Shown here: piece by piece, positions 23,707-31,944 of the stretch | How positions within the stretch are numbered: position 1 is the stretch's first letter | Layout of the letters: the number at the start of each line of letters is the position of its first letter | NCBI GenBank assembly: GCA_035649895.1 | Contig: DASRIS010000086.1 | Coordinates: forward strand, 1-61,951 | Length of the DNA stretch: 61,951 bases | Source: DASSUC01 sp035649895 | GTDB lineage: Bacteria > Actinomycetota > Actinomycetes > Mycobacteriales > Micromonosporaceae | Direction of reading: 5' to 3' | The notes under the pieces: model-generated | What the model was told of the DNA's origin: nothing | The model's database searches: none | What the model saw: only the letters and a program-made list of their open reading frames with translations | Position numbers and translations under genes: made by a program

Positions 23707-23859
23707 ATCCAAATCCTCGCCGTGAGCTGCGCGATCTGCCTCAGGCAGGCACCCTGACCGGTCCCTGATATTCCGCTCCGCAAACTCCGGGTCGTCCCCG
23801 TGGCCGCTGGTGCGGGCAGCGTGTGACGATCGGGTTGGCCGCCTGCGGTACGGGCGCCC

Positions 23860-25152
23860 ATGACGTCAGGAGAGATCATCACCACCCCGCCGCCGGCCCT
23901 GCCACGCCGCCTCTACCGCAGGCTCGACGACCGGTTCCTCGCCGGCGTCGCCTCCGGCATCGCGGCGCACCTCGACCTGTCCACGGTCGCGGTGCGGATC
24001 GGGTTCGTCGTCCTGCTGGCGTTCAACGGGCTCGGCGCGCTGATCTACGCGGCGTTCTGGGCCGTCCTGCCGGTGCAGCAGCCGCCGGGCCTGCTGGCCA
24101 AGCCACCCCGGCGGGACCTGGCCGAGCTGCTGCCGTTCGCCGCTATCGGCGCCGGGGTCCTGCTGGTCCAGTCGCTGGCCGGCTGGGGCGGGTTCAACGC
24201 GGTGCAGGGCTGGCTGGTCGCGCTCATCGCGGCCGGCGCCGGCATCATCTGGCACCAGGCCCACCCGGCGCGCCGGCAGCGGTGGAGCGAGGCGCTTCCA
24301 CAGCCGCCCTGGCTCGGTCGGGTGCTCGCGGAGAGTGACCGGCGCGGTTACCTGCTGCGCTTCATCGGCGGTGGGCTGCTGGTCGCGGTCGGCACCATCG
24401 GGCTGATCGTGGTCTTCTCGCCGGTCCGCGACGCCGGAGTCCCCGCGATCCTGACCGGCGCGCTGGTCGCGCTCGCCGCGCTGACCGGCGTCGGCCTGGT
24501 CGTCTCGCCCATGCTCTGGCGGATCTTCGGCCAGCTGCGCACCGAGCGGGAGGCGCGCATCCGGGAGCAGGAGCGGGCCGAGCTCGCCGCCATGGTGCAC
24601 GACCAGGTGCTGCACACGCTCGCGCTGATCCAGCGCAACGCGGCCGACGCCAAGGCGGTGCAGCGGCTGGCCCGCGGCCAGGAGCGCAGCCTGCGGAACT
24701 GGCTCTACAAGCCGACCGGGTCGCCGGCCGAGCGGCTCGCCGCCGCGCTCGAGGAGGCCGCGGCGGAGGTCGAGGACACGTACGCCATCACGGTGGAGAC
24801 GGTCATGGTCGGCGACCACGCGGTCGACGCGCGCGTCGCGGCGCTGGTGGCGGCGGCCCGGGAGGCCATGGTGAACGCCGCCCGGCACGCGAAGGTGCGA
24901 ACGGTGTCGCTCTACGCCGAGGTCGAGCCGGAGCAGGTCAGCGTCTTCGTACGGGACCGCGGCGTGGGGTTCGACCCGTCCACCGTGGACGGGCACCGGC
25001 ACGGCGTACGAGGTTCGATACTTGGCCGTATGCGCCGGCACGGTGGCAGCGCGGAGATCCGCAGCGAGCCGGGTGCCGGCACGGAGGTCCGGTTGTCCCT
25101 GCCGGTCCGCGCCGGCACGGAGGAACGGCTCGGAGATGGAGGAACGACATGA
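23860..25152 (+). CDS. PspC-domain sensor histidine kinase (NarL-system type)
   Basis: The protein has 430 residues. An N-terminal PspC domain (RFLAGVASGIAAHLDLST, then IGFVVLLAFNGLGALIYAAF) is followed by more membrane helices to about residue 220. A HisKA_3-type dimerisation helix then has the phospho-acceptor His247 in MVHDQVLHTLALIQ. The ATPase domain shows REAMVNAARHA (N box) and VRDRGVGFDP (G1). The last residues overlap the start of the NarL-type regulator by ATGA. Together with the divergent PspC/LiaF-like gene this makes an envelope-stress sensing unit. Confidence 0.93.
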   Translation: MTSGEIITTPPPALPRRLYRRLDDRFLAGVASGIAAHLDLSTVAVRIGFVVLLAFNGLGALIYAAFWAVLPVQQPPGLLAKPPRRDLAELLPFAAIGAGVLLVQSLAGWGGFNAVQGWLVALIAAGAGIIWHQAHPARRQRWSEALPQPPWLGRVLAESDRRGYLLRFIGGGLLVAVGTIGLIVVFSPVRDAGVPAILTGALVALAALTGVGLVVSPMLWRIFGQLRTEREARIREQERAELAAMVHDQVLHTLALIQRNAADAKAVQRLARGQERSLRNWLYKPTGSPAERLAAALEEAAAEVEDTYAITVETVMVGDHAVDARVAALVAAAREAMVNAARHAKVRTVSLYAEVEPEQVSVFVRDRGVGFDPSTVDGHRHGVRGSILGRMRRHGGSAEIRSEPGAGTEVRLSLPVRAGTEERLGDGGTT

Positions 25153-25853
25153 GTGACGAGCGCCGCCTGCGGGTCTTTCTCGTCGACGACCATGCGATGT
25201 TCCGGGCGGGCGTGCGGGCCGAGCTGTCCCGCCGGGGCGCGGCCATGCCCGGCACAGCGGCGCCTGGTGCGGAGGGACCAGGCACGCAGGTCGACGTGGT
25301 CGGTGAGGCGAGCACCGTGGCCGAGGCGATAACCCAGATCGCCCTGCGCGAGCCGGACGTGGTGCTGCTGGACGTGCACATGCCGGACGGCGGAGGGCGC
25401 GCGGTGCTGGACGCGGTCCGCCGTACCCACCCCCAGGTCCGGTTCCTCGCGCTGTCCGTCTCCGACGCCGCCGAGGACGTGATCGGGCTGATCCGCGCCG
25501 GTGCCCGGGGCTACGTGACCAAGACCATCTCCCCGGACGAGCTGGTCGAGGCGATCCGCCGGGTGGCCGACGGGGATGCCGTGTTCAGCCCGCGGCTGGC
25601 CGGGTTCGTGCTGGACGCGTTCGCGGCCCGCCCGGACACGCCGGTCACCGACCCTGAGCTGGACCAGCTGACCAACCGGGAGCGGGAGGTGCTGCGGCTG
25701 CTGGCGCGTGGGTACGCGTACAAGGAGATCGCGAAGGAGCTGTTCATCTCGATCAAGACGGTCGAGACCCACGTGTCCAACGTGCTGCGCAAGCTCCAGA
25801 TGTCCAACCGGTACGAGCTCTCCCGCTGGGCCGCCGACCGCCGCCTGGTCTGA
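25149..25853 (+). CDS. Response regulator, NarL/LuxR type
   Basis: The protein has 234 residues. The receiver domain shows FLVDDHAMFRAGV, the phospho-acceptor Asp75 in VVLLDVHMPDGGG, and the conserved Lys in ARGYVTKTISPDEL. The DNA-binding domain is a standard LuxR helix-turn-helix: LTNREREVLRLLARGYAYKE, then IAKELFISIKTVETHVSNVL. An insertion of about 16 residues (PGTAAPGAEGPGTQ) separates helix 1 and strand 2 of the receiver, which is unusual for the family. It is translationally coupled to the PspC kinase and should be its partner. Confidence 0.95.
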   Translation: MSDERRLRVFLVDDHAMFRAGVRAELSRRGAAMPGTAAPGAEGPGTQVDVVGEASTVAEAITQIALREPDVVLLDVHMPDGGGRAVLDAVRRTHPQVRFLALSVSDAAEDVIGLIRAGARGYVTKTISPDELVEAIRRVADGDAVFSPRLAGFVLDAFAARPDTPVTDPELDQLTNREREVLRLLARGYAYKEIAKELFISIKTVETHVSNVLRKLQMSNRYELSRWAADRRLV

Positions 25854-25893
25854 CCCTGCCTGGTCTCACCGGTCTGGTCGATCCGGCATGGGG

Positions 25894-26628
25894 TCACCCG
25901 GTACGGATGACCGTGAACGCCTCGGCGACCAGGCCGGCGGGCAGCCCGGCCGCAACGGCGGCCTCCTCCATCCGGGGCCGCAGCACGCCTTCGAGGTCGA
26001 AGTGCGACGTCTGCGAGGCGTGCGCGCGCAGGGCGGCCAGCTTGCGCGGGTACGTGCCGGTGACGTCGACGGCGTGGTCCGGGCTGGGCCCGCCGGAGTA
26101 CCAGACCTCCCGGACCTGCCAGGGGGCAAGACCGGCCGCGCCCAGCTCGGGGAAGGCGAACGGGTTGCGCGAGTCGGGGTAGACCGCGCACGTGGTGGCC
26201 TCCCCGACCGCGAGGTGGTCCGGGTGGCTCGGGCCGGCCAGGCGCTCCCACCGGCGCAGCGGCGAGTTGGTGAGCACCCGGTCCGGCCGGAACCGGCGGA
26301 TCGCCCCGGCGATGTCCCGGCGCAGGGTCAGGGTCGGCGCGAGCGTGCCGTCGGCGTACCCGTTGAGGAACTGCACCTGCTCGACGCCGATGGCCGCCGC
26401 GGCCGCGCGCTGCTCGGCCTCCCGGATGATCGGGACCTGCTCGCGAGGGGTGTCGTCGAAGCCGCCCGCCTCACCCCGGGTGACCAGCAGGTACGCCACG
26501 TCCAGCCCCTCGGCGACCCATCGGGCGACGGTGCCCGCGGAGCCGAAGTCCACGTCATCCGGGTGGGCGAAGACGCAGAGCACGCGCGCCACATCCGCCA
26601 ACGGTGGCGCGGAGGGCGGGAAGCTCAC
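25894..26628 (-). CDS. PIG-L (LmbE-like) deacetylase
   Basis: A 244-residue enzyme with the zinc-binding motifs of the LmbE/PIG-L family: VFAHPDDVDFG near the N-terminus and SHPDHLAVGEA about 130 residues later. Family members remove acetyl groups from N-acetylglucosamine-type sugars, for example in mycothiol synthesis or mycothiol-conjugate detoxification. The sequence resembles the stand-alone branch rather than clearly MshB or Mca, so the substrate stays open. It converges on the NarL regulator. Confidence 0.9.
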   Translation of the reverse strand: MSFPPSAPPLADVARVLCVFAHPDDVDFGSAGTVARWVAEGLDVAYLLVTRGEAGGFDDTPREQVPIIREAEQRAAAAAIGVEQVQFLNGYADGTLAPTLTLRRDIAGAIRRFRPDRVLTNSPLRRWERLAGPSHPDHLAVGEATTCAVYPDSRNPFAFPELGAAGLAPWQVREVWYSGGPSPDHAVDVTGTYPRKLAALRAHASQTSHFDLEGVLRPRMEEAAVAAGLPAGLVAEAFTVIRTG

Positions 26629-26659
26629 GCCGACCGAGACTACCGGGCGCGCCGCTGCT

Positions 26660-26895
26660 CCCGTACCCGTGGCGCGACGGCTGGCCGGTCCCGGCGCGAC
26701 GGCCGGCCGGTCCCGGCGCGGCGGCCGGCCGGCTCGTACCCGGTATGGCGCGGGTGAGCCGGCCGGCCGCCTTCAGCGTGCGGTGCTGGCTGCGGTGGGC
26801 TGGTGGGCGAAGTAAGGCGAGGTGGGACAAGGCGACGGGCGGATGCGTAAGGCGATGGGCGTAAGGGGATGGGCGTAAGGGGATGGGCGTAGGGC
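26660..26895. repeat. Two short tandem-repeat blocks
   Basis: At about 26670-26740 a 22-bp unit containing GGCCGGTCCCGGCGCG recurs three times. At about 26842-26895 a 13-14 bp unit containing GATGGGCGTAAGG recurs four times. No gene fits here. Such simple repeats probably arise by slippage and may differ between strains. Confidence 0.7.
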
Positions 26896-26910
26896 GACGG
26901 GGCGGATGGG

Positions 26911-27201
26911 CTAGAGCGGGCCGCGACCGGCCCGCAGCAGCAGCAGGGCCAGCTGGGTGCCGTCGGCTCCGAGCTGGGCCCGGAACCGGTCCAGGATCTC
27001 CCGTTCCCGGGAGAGGACGAGCCGGGTGCCGCCGGTGGCTACCCGGGTCGCGCCCACCTGCTTGGAGAGCGCCGCGCGCTCCTGCCACAGCGCGATCAGG
27101 GTGGCGTCGATCTCGTCGATGCGGGCCCGCAGGGCGGCGATGTGCGCCGCCGTGTCCGGGTCCGTGTCAGTCGCGGTCACGGTTGCGGTGGGTGTGGTCA
27201 T
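26911..27201 (-). CDS. Chorismate mutase, AroQ type
   Basis: A 96-residue all-helical mutase that converts chorismate to prephenate, the first step towards phenylalanine and tyrosine. The catalytic pattern is present: LRARIDEIDATLIALWQERA, LSKQVGATR, and REREILDRFRAQLGADG. The N-terminal 17 residues are Thr-rich and probably disordered. It is preceded by GAGGAG eight bases before ATG 27201. Upstream lies a leader peptide with Tyr-Phe-Phe-Tyr and alternative RNA stems, so expression is likely controlled by the supply of its own end products. Confidence 0.93.
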   Translation of the reverse strand: MTTPTATVTATDTDPDTAAHIAALRARIDEIDATLIALWQERAALSKQVGATRVATGGTRLVLSREREILDRFRAQLGADGTQLALLLLRAGRGPL

Positions 27202-27261
27202 CGGAAACTCCTCGGGGGGTGGTTCACCGCGGGTCTTTCGAGGGGTCCGGGGAGCGCGAAA

Positions 27262-27341
27262 GCCCCGGGCTCTCGAGAGCCCCGGGGCGATAGGTCGAAG
27301 ATCAGGCGCGACCTACGGCTGCGGGACTCCCGGAGCCGTAG
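27262..27341 (-). promoter_or_regulatory. Phe/Tyr attenuator of the chorismate mutase gene
   Basis: Three exclusive stems can be drawn on the minus-strand RNA. The pause stem joins 27334-27341 with 27313-27320 (CUACGGCU with AGCCGUAG). The antiterminator joins 27322-27331 with 27275-27284 (ten pairs, two of them G-U). The terminator joins 27275-27288 with 27262-27274 (13 GC-rich pairs, one bulge) and is followed by UUU. The first arm overlaps the Tyr-Phe-Phe-Tyr codons of the leader peptide, so a stalled ribosome would block the pause stem and allow the antiterminator. This is the classical attenuation logic. Confidence 0.68.
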
Positions 27342-27361
27342 AAGAAGTACGCACACGCCAC
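27302..27361 (-). CDS. Leader peptide with Tyr-Phe-Phe-Tyr (19 residues)
   Basis: From GTG 27361 to TGA 27302 the frame reads MACAYFFYGSGSPAAVGRA. The ribosome-binding site AAGGTGAG lies just upstream; an in-frame GTG at 27370 is an alternative. Four aromatic codons in a row (TAC TTC TTC TAC) in a 19-residue peptide ahead of chorismate mutase are hard to explain by chance. Its product has no function of its own; its translation senses charged tRNA-Phe and tRNA-Tyr. Confidence 0.68.
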   Translation of the reverse strand: MACAYFFYGSGSPAAVGRA

Positions 27362-27382
27362 GGCTCTCACCTTAGCGGCGGT

Positions 27383-27420
27383 CGCCACGACGGCCAACCC
27401 ACTGGCCGGCCGTCGTGGCG
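27383..27420 (-). terminator. Strong hairpin after the 5'-nucleotidase gene
   Basis: A perfect 13-bp inverted repeat (CGCCACGACGGCC at 27383-27395 and its complement at 27408-27420) starts 15 bases after the nucleotidase stop on the minus strand. There is no U tract, as is common in actinomycetes. It separates this gene from the chorismate mutase leader. Confidence 0.65.
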
Positions 27421-27434
27421 CCCGCTGAGGTGCT

Positions 27435-29285
27435 TTATGCGATCTTGGTGATGCGGTCGGCAGGGCCCGGGCTGACCGGGCCGGCGCCGAGGTGTGCGAC
27501 GAGCGCGTCAACGTCGAACCCGGGCGCGGTCACCCGCGCCGTGCCGGCGATGAGCTTGGTGAACCCGTCCCCGCCGTTGGCGAGGAAGTCGTTCGTGGTG
27601 ACCCGGTACGTGCCCGCCGGGTCGATCGGCGTGCCGTGCAGCGCCATGTTGGACACCCGGGAGCCGGCCGGCTGGGTGGTGTCGTAGGAGTAGGTGAAGC
27701 CCGCCGACGGCTGCAGGATCCGCTGCGCGAACTGCCCGGCGAAGCCCGGGAACTGCTGCTCGAGCACCTCCTTGAGCTGGGCACCGGTCAGGGTCTGTGT
27801 CACCACCAGGTTGTTGAACGGCTGCACGGTGAAGCACTCGCCGTAGGTGACCTGGCCCGGCGCCTCCCCGCCCGGGGAGAACGCGTAGGACAGCGACGCC
27901 CGGATGCCACCCGGGTTCATCAGTGCGATCTGCGCCCCGGCCGACCCGGTGTACGCCAGCTGCGCGTCGGCGATCACGTCACCGAGCGGGCTTTCCCCGT
28001 TGGGCCGGGCGTCGCGCACGATGTCCGTCGTGATCGTGCCGACGACCCGGTTGGCGATCGGCGCCACGGCGGTCCGGTACTTGTCGGCCAGCGCCTTCGC
28101 CGCCGGGTCGACCAGGTCCGGGTTGCGGATGAAGTTGCCGCTCGCGTCGCGCGCCCAGGAGCCGTCCGGCAGCCGTACGCCGTTCTCCACGATCACGTTG
28201 CGGGCGCTGACGCTGGCAAACGTCCTGGTCCGCTTGTCGAGCGTGAACGACAGGTCGGTCACCAGGGTGCCGTTGGACCCGGCGCTGGTGACGACCGAGC
28301 TGGCCCCCGAGGAGTTGGGCAGGGCGCAGGAGTAGAAGCGGTGCGTGTGGCCGGAGACCACGACGCCGTACTCGGGCCGCAGGCCGGCCACGATGTCGGT
28401 GATCGCACCGGCGAAGTTGGCGCAGGACGAGATGTCCGGCACCGCGGGCGGCGTGGCCTGCTGGCTGCCGCCCTCGTGGATCAGCAGCACCAGGGACCTG
28501 ACGCCGAAGACGCGCAGGAAGCCGGCCCACTTGTTGGCGGTCTCGATCTCGTCCTTGAAGGTCACCGTCGAGATGCCGGCCGGGTTCACGATCGTCGGCG
28601 TGCCCTCCAGCGTCATGCCGACGAAGCCGACCGGCACGCCGTTGATGATCCTGACGTCGAACGGCGCCAGCATGGGCAGGCCGTCACTCTTGCGCACCAC
28701 GTTGGCCGCCAGGTAGCGGAAGTCGGCCCCCGCGAACCCGTCGCCGTCCTGGCAGCCGTCCACCGGGTGGCAGCCGCCGTTCTGCATCCGCCGCAGCTCG
28801 CCCGTACCCTCGTCGAACTCGTGGTTGCCCACGGAGGAGATGTTCATGCCGAGCAGGTTCATCGCCTCGATCGTGGGCTCGTCGTGGAACGCGGCGCTGA
28901 CCAGGGGGGTGGCCCCGATCAGGTCGCCTGCCCCGACGGTGAGCACCTCGGCGCCGGTGCCCTGCGCCTGCGTGCGCAGGCGCTTTACCCATGTGGTCAG
29001 GAACTCCACCCCGCCGGCCGGGGTGCCGTTGACCAGCCCGCCGCTGCCGACGGGTGCGTCGATCGCGCCGTGGAAGTCGTTGAAGCCGAGCAGGTGCCCG
29101 CGGGCGACGGCGCTGGCCGGCACGCTGGCGTCATATGTCACGGAGACTGGCGTCATCGGCGTCCACGCCTGCGGGGCGGCCGGGCCCGAGCTCGGGCCGC
29201 CGCCGATGGGCAGCGCGGCCACGACCGCGACCGCCAGCGCAGGTACGGCGAGATGGCGCAGGATCTTCAACCGGTTACGGGTCAT
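27435..29285 (-). CDS. Secreted 5'-nucleotidase / 2',3'-cyclic phosphodiesterase family protein
   Basis: The protein has 616 residues from ATG 29285, chosen because AAAGGAGG lies nine bases upstream. A signal peptide (RHLAVPALAVAVVAALPIGG) is followed by the metallophosphoesterase domain with LLGFNDFHGAID, VGAGDLIGATP, VGNHEFDEG and VVSGHTHRFY as metal ligands. The C-terminal nucleotidase domain covers the last 230 residues (IALMNPGGIRASL, GECFTVQPFNNLVVTQTLTG). It should release phosphate and nucleoside from extracellular nucleotides. No LPxTG motif or C-terminal membrane anchor is visible, so the product is probably released. Confidence 0.93.
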   Translation of the reverse strand: MTRNRLKILRHLAVPALAVAVVAALPIGGGPSSGPAAPQAWTPMTPVSVTYDASVPASAVARGHLLGFNDFHGAIDAPVGSGGLVNGTPAGGVEFLTTWVKRLRTQAQGTGAEVLTVGAGDLIGATPLVSAAFHDEPTIEAMNLLGMNISSVGNHEFDEGTGELRRMQNGGCHPVDGCQDGDGFAGADFRYLAANVVRKSDGLPMLAPFDVRIINGVPVGFVGMTLEGTPTIVNPAGISTVTFKDEIETANKWAGFLRVFGVRSLVLLIHEGGSQQATPPAVPDISSCANFAGAITDIVAGLRPEYGVVVSGHTHRFYSCALPNSSGASSVVTSAGSNGTLVTDLSFTLDKRTRTFASVSARNVIVENGVRLPDGSWARDASGNFIRNPDLVDPAAKALADKYRTAVAPIANRVVGTITTDIVRDARPNGESPLGDVIADAQLAYTGSAGAQIALMNPGGIRASLSYAFSPGGEAPGQVTYGECFTVQPFNNLVVTQTLTGAQLKEVLEQQFPGFAGQFAQRILQPSAGFTYSYDTTQPAGSRVSNMALHGTPIDPAGTYRVTTNDFLANGGDGFTKLIAGTARVTAPGFDVDALVAHLGAGPVSPGPADRITKIA

Positions 29286-29479
29286 TCGAAGGGTCCTCCT
29301 TTGGCCCATGCGAATGCGAACTTCCGTCATCGTTCACCTACGATCCGCATCGCGCCAGACCCACGCGGCGGGAAAGATGATCCCCGGCGGTCAGGAACCC
29401 CTCCGGCGCGCGGCGGCCTGCGGCGCGCGGGGCTGGGGTCGGTGCCGCACCGGTGCCCGGGACATAGACTCGCCGTGCC

Positions 29480-31867
29480 ATGCACGCTCTGTTCGAACCG
29501 CCACCGCTGAAGGAGGCGCCAGCCCGGCACCCCGGCGGGCGGCGCCTGACCACCGACCCGGAGGAGCTGCTGCGCGGCCTCAACGACCCGCAGCGCGCGG
29601 CGGTCACGCACGCCGGGCCGCCGTTGCTGATCGTCGCGGGGGCCGGCTCGGGCAAGACGCGGGTGCTCACGCACCGCATCGCCTACCTGCTCGCGGCTAG
29701 GGAGGTGCACCCCGGCGAGATCATCGCGATCACCTTCACGAACAAGGCCGCCGGGGAGATGAAGGAGCGGGTCGTCCACCTGGTGGGCGGGCGGGCCCGG
29801 TTCATGTGGGTGTCCACGTTCCACTCCGCCTGCGTCCGGATCCTGCGCGCCGAGCACGAGCAGGCCGGCCTGAGGTCGACGTTCTCGATCTACGACCAGG
29901 ACGACTCCCGCCGGCTCATGCAGCTCATCGCCCGGGAGCTGGACCTCGACCCCAAGCGCTACCCGGCGCGGTGGCTCACGGCGCAGGTGTCGAACCTCAA
30001 GAACGAGCTGGTCGACCCGGAGGACTTCGCCGGCCGGGCAAAGGGCCCGAACGAACGGGTGGTCGCCGAGGCGTACCCGCTCTACCAGCGGCGGCTGCGC
30101 GAGTCGCAGGCGCTCGACTTCGACGACCTGATCATGGCGACGGTCCACCTGCTCCAGGCCAAGCCGGAGGTCGCCGAAACCTACCGGCGCCGCTTCCGGC
30201 ACGTGCTCGTCGACGAGTACCAGGACACCAACCACGCGCAGTACGCCCTGATCAAGGAGCTGGTGGGCCCGCCAACGGCGACCGAGCCGCCACCGGCCGA
30301 GCTGTGCGTGGTCGGCGACGCCGACCAGTCGATCTACGCGTTCCGCGGCGCGACCATCCGCAACATCATGGAGTTCGAGCGCGACTACCCGAACGCGAAG
30401 ACCATCCTGCTGGAGCAGAACTACCGCTCCACCCAGACCATCCTCACCGCCGCCAACCAGGTCATCGACCGCAACACCGAGCGCAAGCCCAAGCGGCTGT
30501 GGACCGACGCCGGCCTCGGCGAGCAGATCGTGGGGTACGTCGCCGACACCGAGCACGCCGAGGCGGACTGGGTGGCCCGGGAGATCGACCGGCTGGGCGA
30601 CACGGGCGAGGCGCGCCCGTGCGACGTGGCGGTGTTCTACCGCACCAACGCCCAGTCCCGGGTCTTCGAGGAGGTGTTCATCCGGGTCGGGCTGCCCTAC
30701 AAGGTGGTCGGCGGGGTGCGGTTCTACGAGCGCAAGGAGGTCCGCGACGCGCTGGCGTACCTGCGGGCCGTGGCCAACCCCGACGACACGGTGAGCATCC
30801 GGCGCATCCTCAACACCCCGCGCCGCGGCATCGGGGACCGGGCCCAGGCGTGCGTGGAGGCGCTGTCCGCCCGGGACCGCATCTCGTTCAGCGCGGCCCT
30901 GCGCCGGGCGGTGGACGCACCGGGCATCTCGAGCCGGGCGGCGAACGCCATCGCGGACTTCGTAGCCCTGCTGGACGGGGTGCGCGAGCTGGCCGGGACC
31001 GCCGCGCCCGAGGAGGTGCTGGAGGCCGCGCTGCAGCGCTCGGGCTACCTGGTCGAGCTGGAGGAGAGCCTGGACCCGCAGGACGCCGGCCGGGTGGAGA
31101 ACCTTCAGGAGCTGGTCAGCGTGGCCCGGGAGTACACCGAACGGGCGGCGAGCCTGGACGAGACCGCCACCCTCGCCGGCTTCCTGGAGCAAGTGGCCCT
31201 CGTCGCCGACGCGGACGAGGTGCCGGACGCACCCGGCACCGCGGGACCTGGCCTGGACGGGGCGGACGCCGAGCCGCAGGGCGTGGTCACGCTGATGACC
31301 CTGCACACCGCCAAGGGGCTGGAGTTCCCGGTCGTCTTCCTGACCGGCCTGGAGGACGGGGTCTTTCCGCACCTGCGCTCGCTCGGTGACAAGCGCGAGC
31401 TGGAGGAGGAGCGCCGGCTGGCCTACGTCGGCATCACCCGCGCCCGGCAGCGGCTCTACATCTCCCGGGCGGTCACCCGGGGCGCCTGGGGGCAGCCGCA
31501 GTACAACCCCCCGTCCCGGTTCCTGGAGGAGCTGCCCCCGGACCTGGTCCGGTGGGAGCGCACCGAGACGGCGTACACCTCCTGGTCGGGCAGTGGCGGC
31601 GGGGTCGGTGGCAAGGCATCCGGGGGTACGCCGCGCGCCGCGCGCCTGGCCGAGCGGCTCGGCGTGCCGGCGACCGGGCTGACCACCGCCAGCGAGCTGA
31701 AGCAGGTGCCCAGCCTGTCCCCTGGAGACCGGGTCAACCACCAGCGGTACGGCATGGGCCGGGTGCTCTCCGTCGAGGGGTACGGCGCCCGGGCACAGGC
31801 CCAGGTCGACTTCGGCGACCAGGTGATCTGGATCGTGCTCCGGCACGCCCCCATCGAGAAGCTCTGA
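29480..31867 (+). CDS. pcrA: ATP-dependent DNA helicase, UvrD/PcrA type
   Basis: A 795-residue superfamily 1 helicase used in DNA repair and plasmid replication. Motifs appear in order: AGAGSGKTRVLTHR (motif I), TFTNKAAGEMKER (Ia), LVDEYQDTNHAQ (II), VVGDADQSIYAFRGA (III), LEQNYRSTQ (IV), VTLMTLHTAKGLEFPVVFLT (V) and AYVGITRARQRLY (VI). The C-terminus holds the Tudor-like segment PGDRVNHQRYGMGRVLSVEG that binds RNA polymerase in this family. The N-terminus has an extra 25 residues before the helicase core. It is read divergently from the nucleotidase. Confidence 0.97.
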   Translation: MHALFEPPPLKEAPARHPGGRRLTTDPEELLRGLNDPQRAAVTHAGPPLLIVAGAGSGKTRVLTHRIAYLLAAREVHPGEIIAITFTNKAAGEMKERVVHLVGGRARFMWVSTFHSACVRILRAEHEQAGLRSTFSIYDQDDSRRLMQLIARELDLDPKRYPARWLTAQVSNLKNELVDPEDFAGRAKGPNERVVAEAYPLYQRRLRESQALDFDDLIMATVHLLQAKPEVAETYRRRFRHVLVDEYQDTNHAQYALIKELVGPPTATEPPPAELCVVGDADQSIYAFRGATIRNIMEFERDYPNAKTILLEQNYRSTQTILTAANQVIDRNTERKPKRLWTDAGLGEQIVGYVADTEHAEADWVAREIDRLGDTGEARPCDVAVFYRTNAQSRVFEEVFIRVGLPYKVVGGVRFYERKEVRDALAYLRAVANPDDTVSIRRILNTPRRGIGDRAQACVEALSARDRISFSAALRRAVDAPGISSRAANAIADFVALLDGVRELAGTAAPEEVLEAALQRSGYLVELEESLDPQDAGRVENLQELVSVAREYTERAASLDETATLAGFLEQVALVADADEVPDAPGTAGPGLDGADAEPQGVVTLMTLHTAKGLEFPVVFLTGLEDGVFPHLRSLGDKRELEEERRLAYVGITRARQRLYISRAVTRGAWGQPQYNPPSRFLEELPPDLVRWERTETAYTSWSGSGGGVGGKASGGTPRAARLAERLGVPATGLTTASELKQVPSLSPGDRVNHQRYGMGRVLSVEGYGARAQAQVDFGDQVIWIVLRHAPIEKL

Positions 31868-31944
31868 GCTGGAGCGCCCCACTCGCGCTAGCGGTGTTCT
31901 TACTTTCGGTGACGGATTTCCAACAGGGCGGCACTGCGGGTGGT

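Noticed and set aside
29327..31882. Open frame of 851 codons on the minus strand
   Set aside because: Antisense of pcrA, with composition typical of GC-rich shadow frames.
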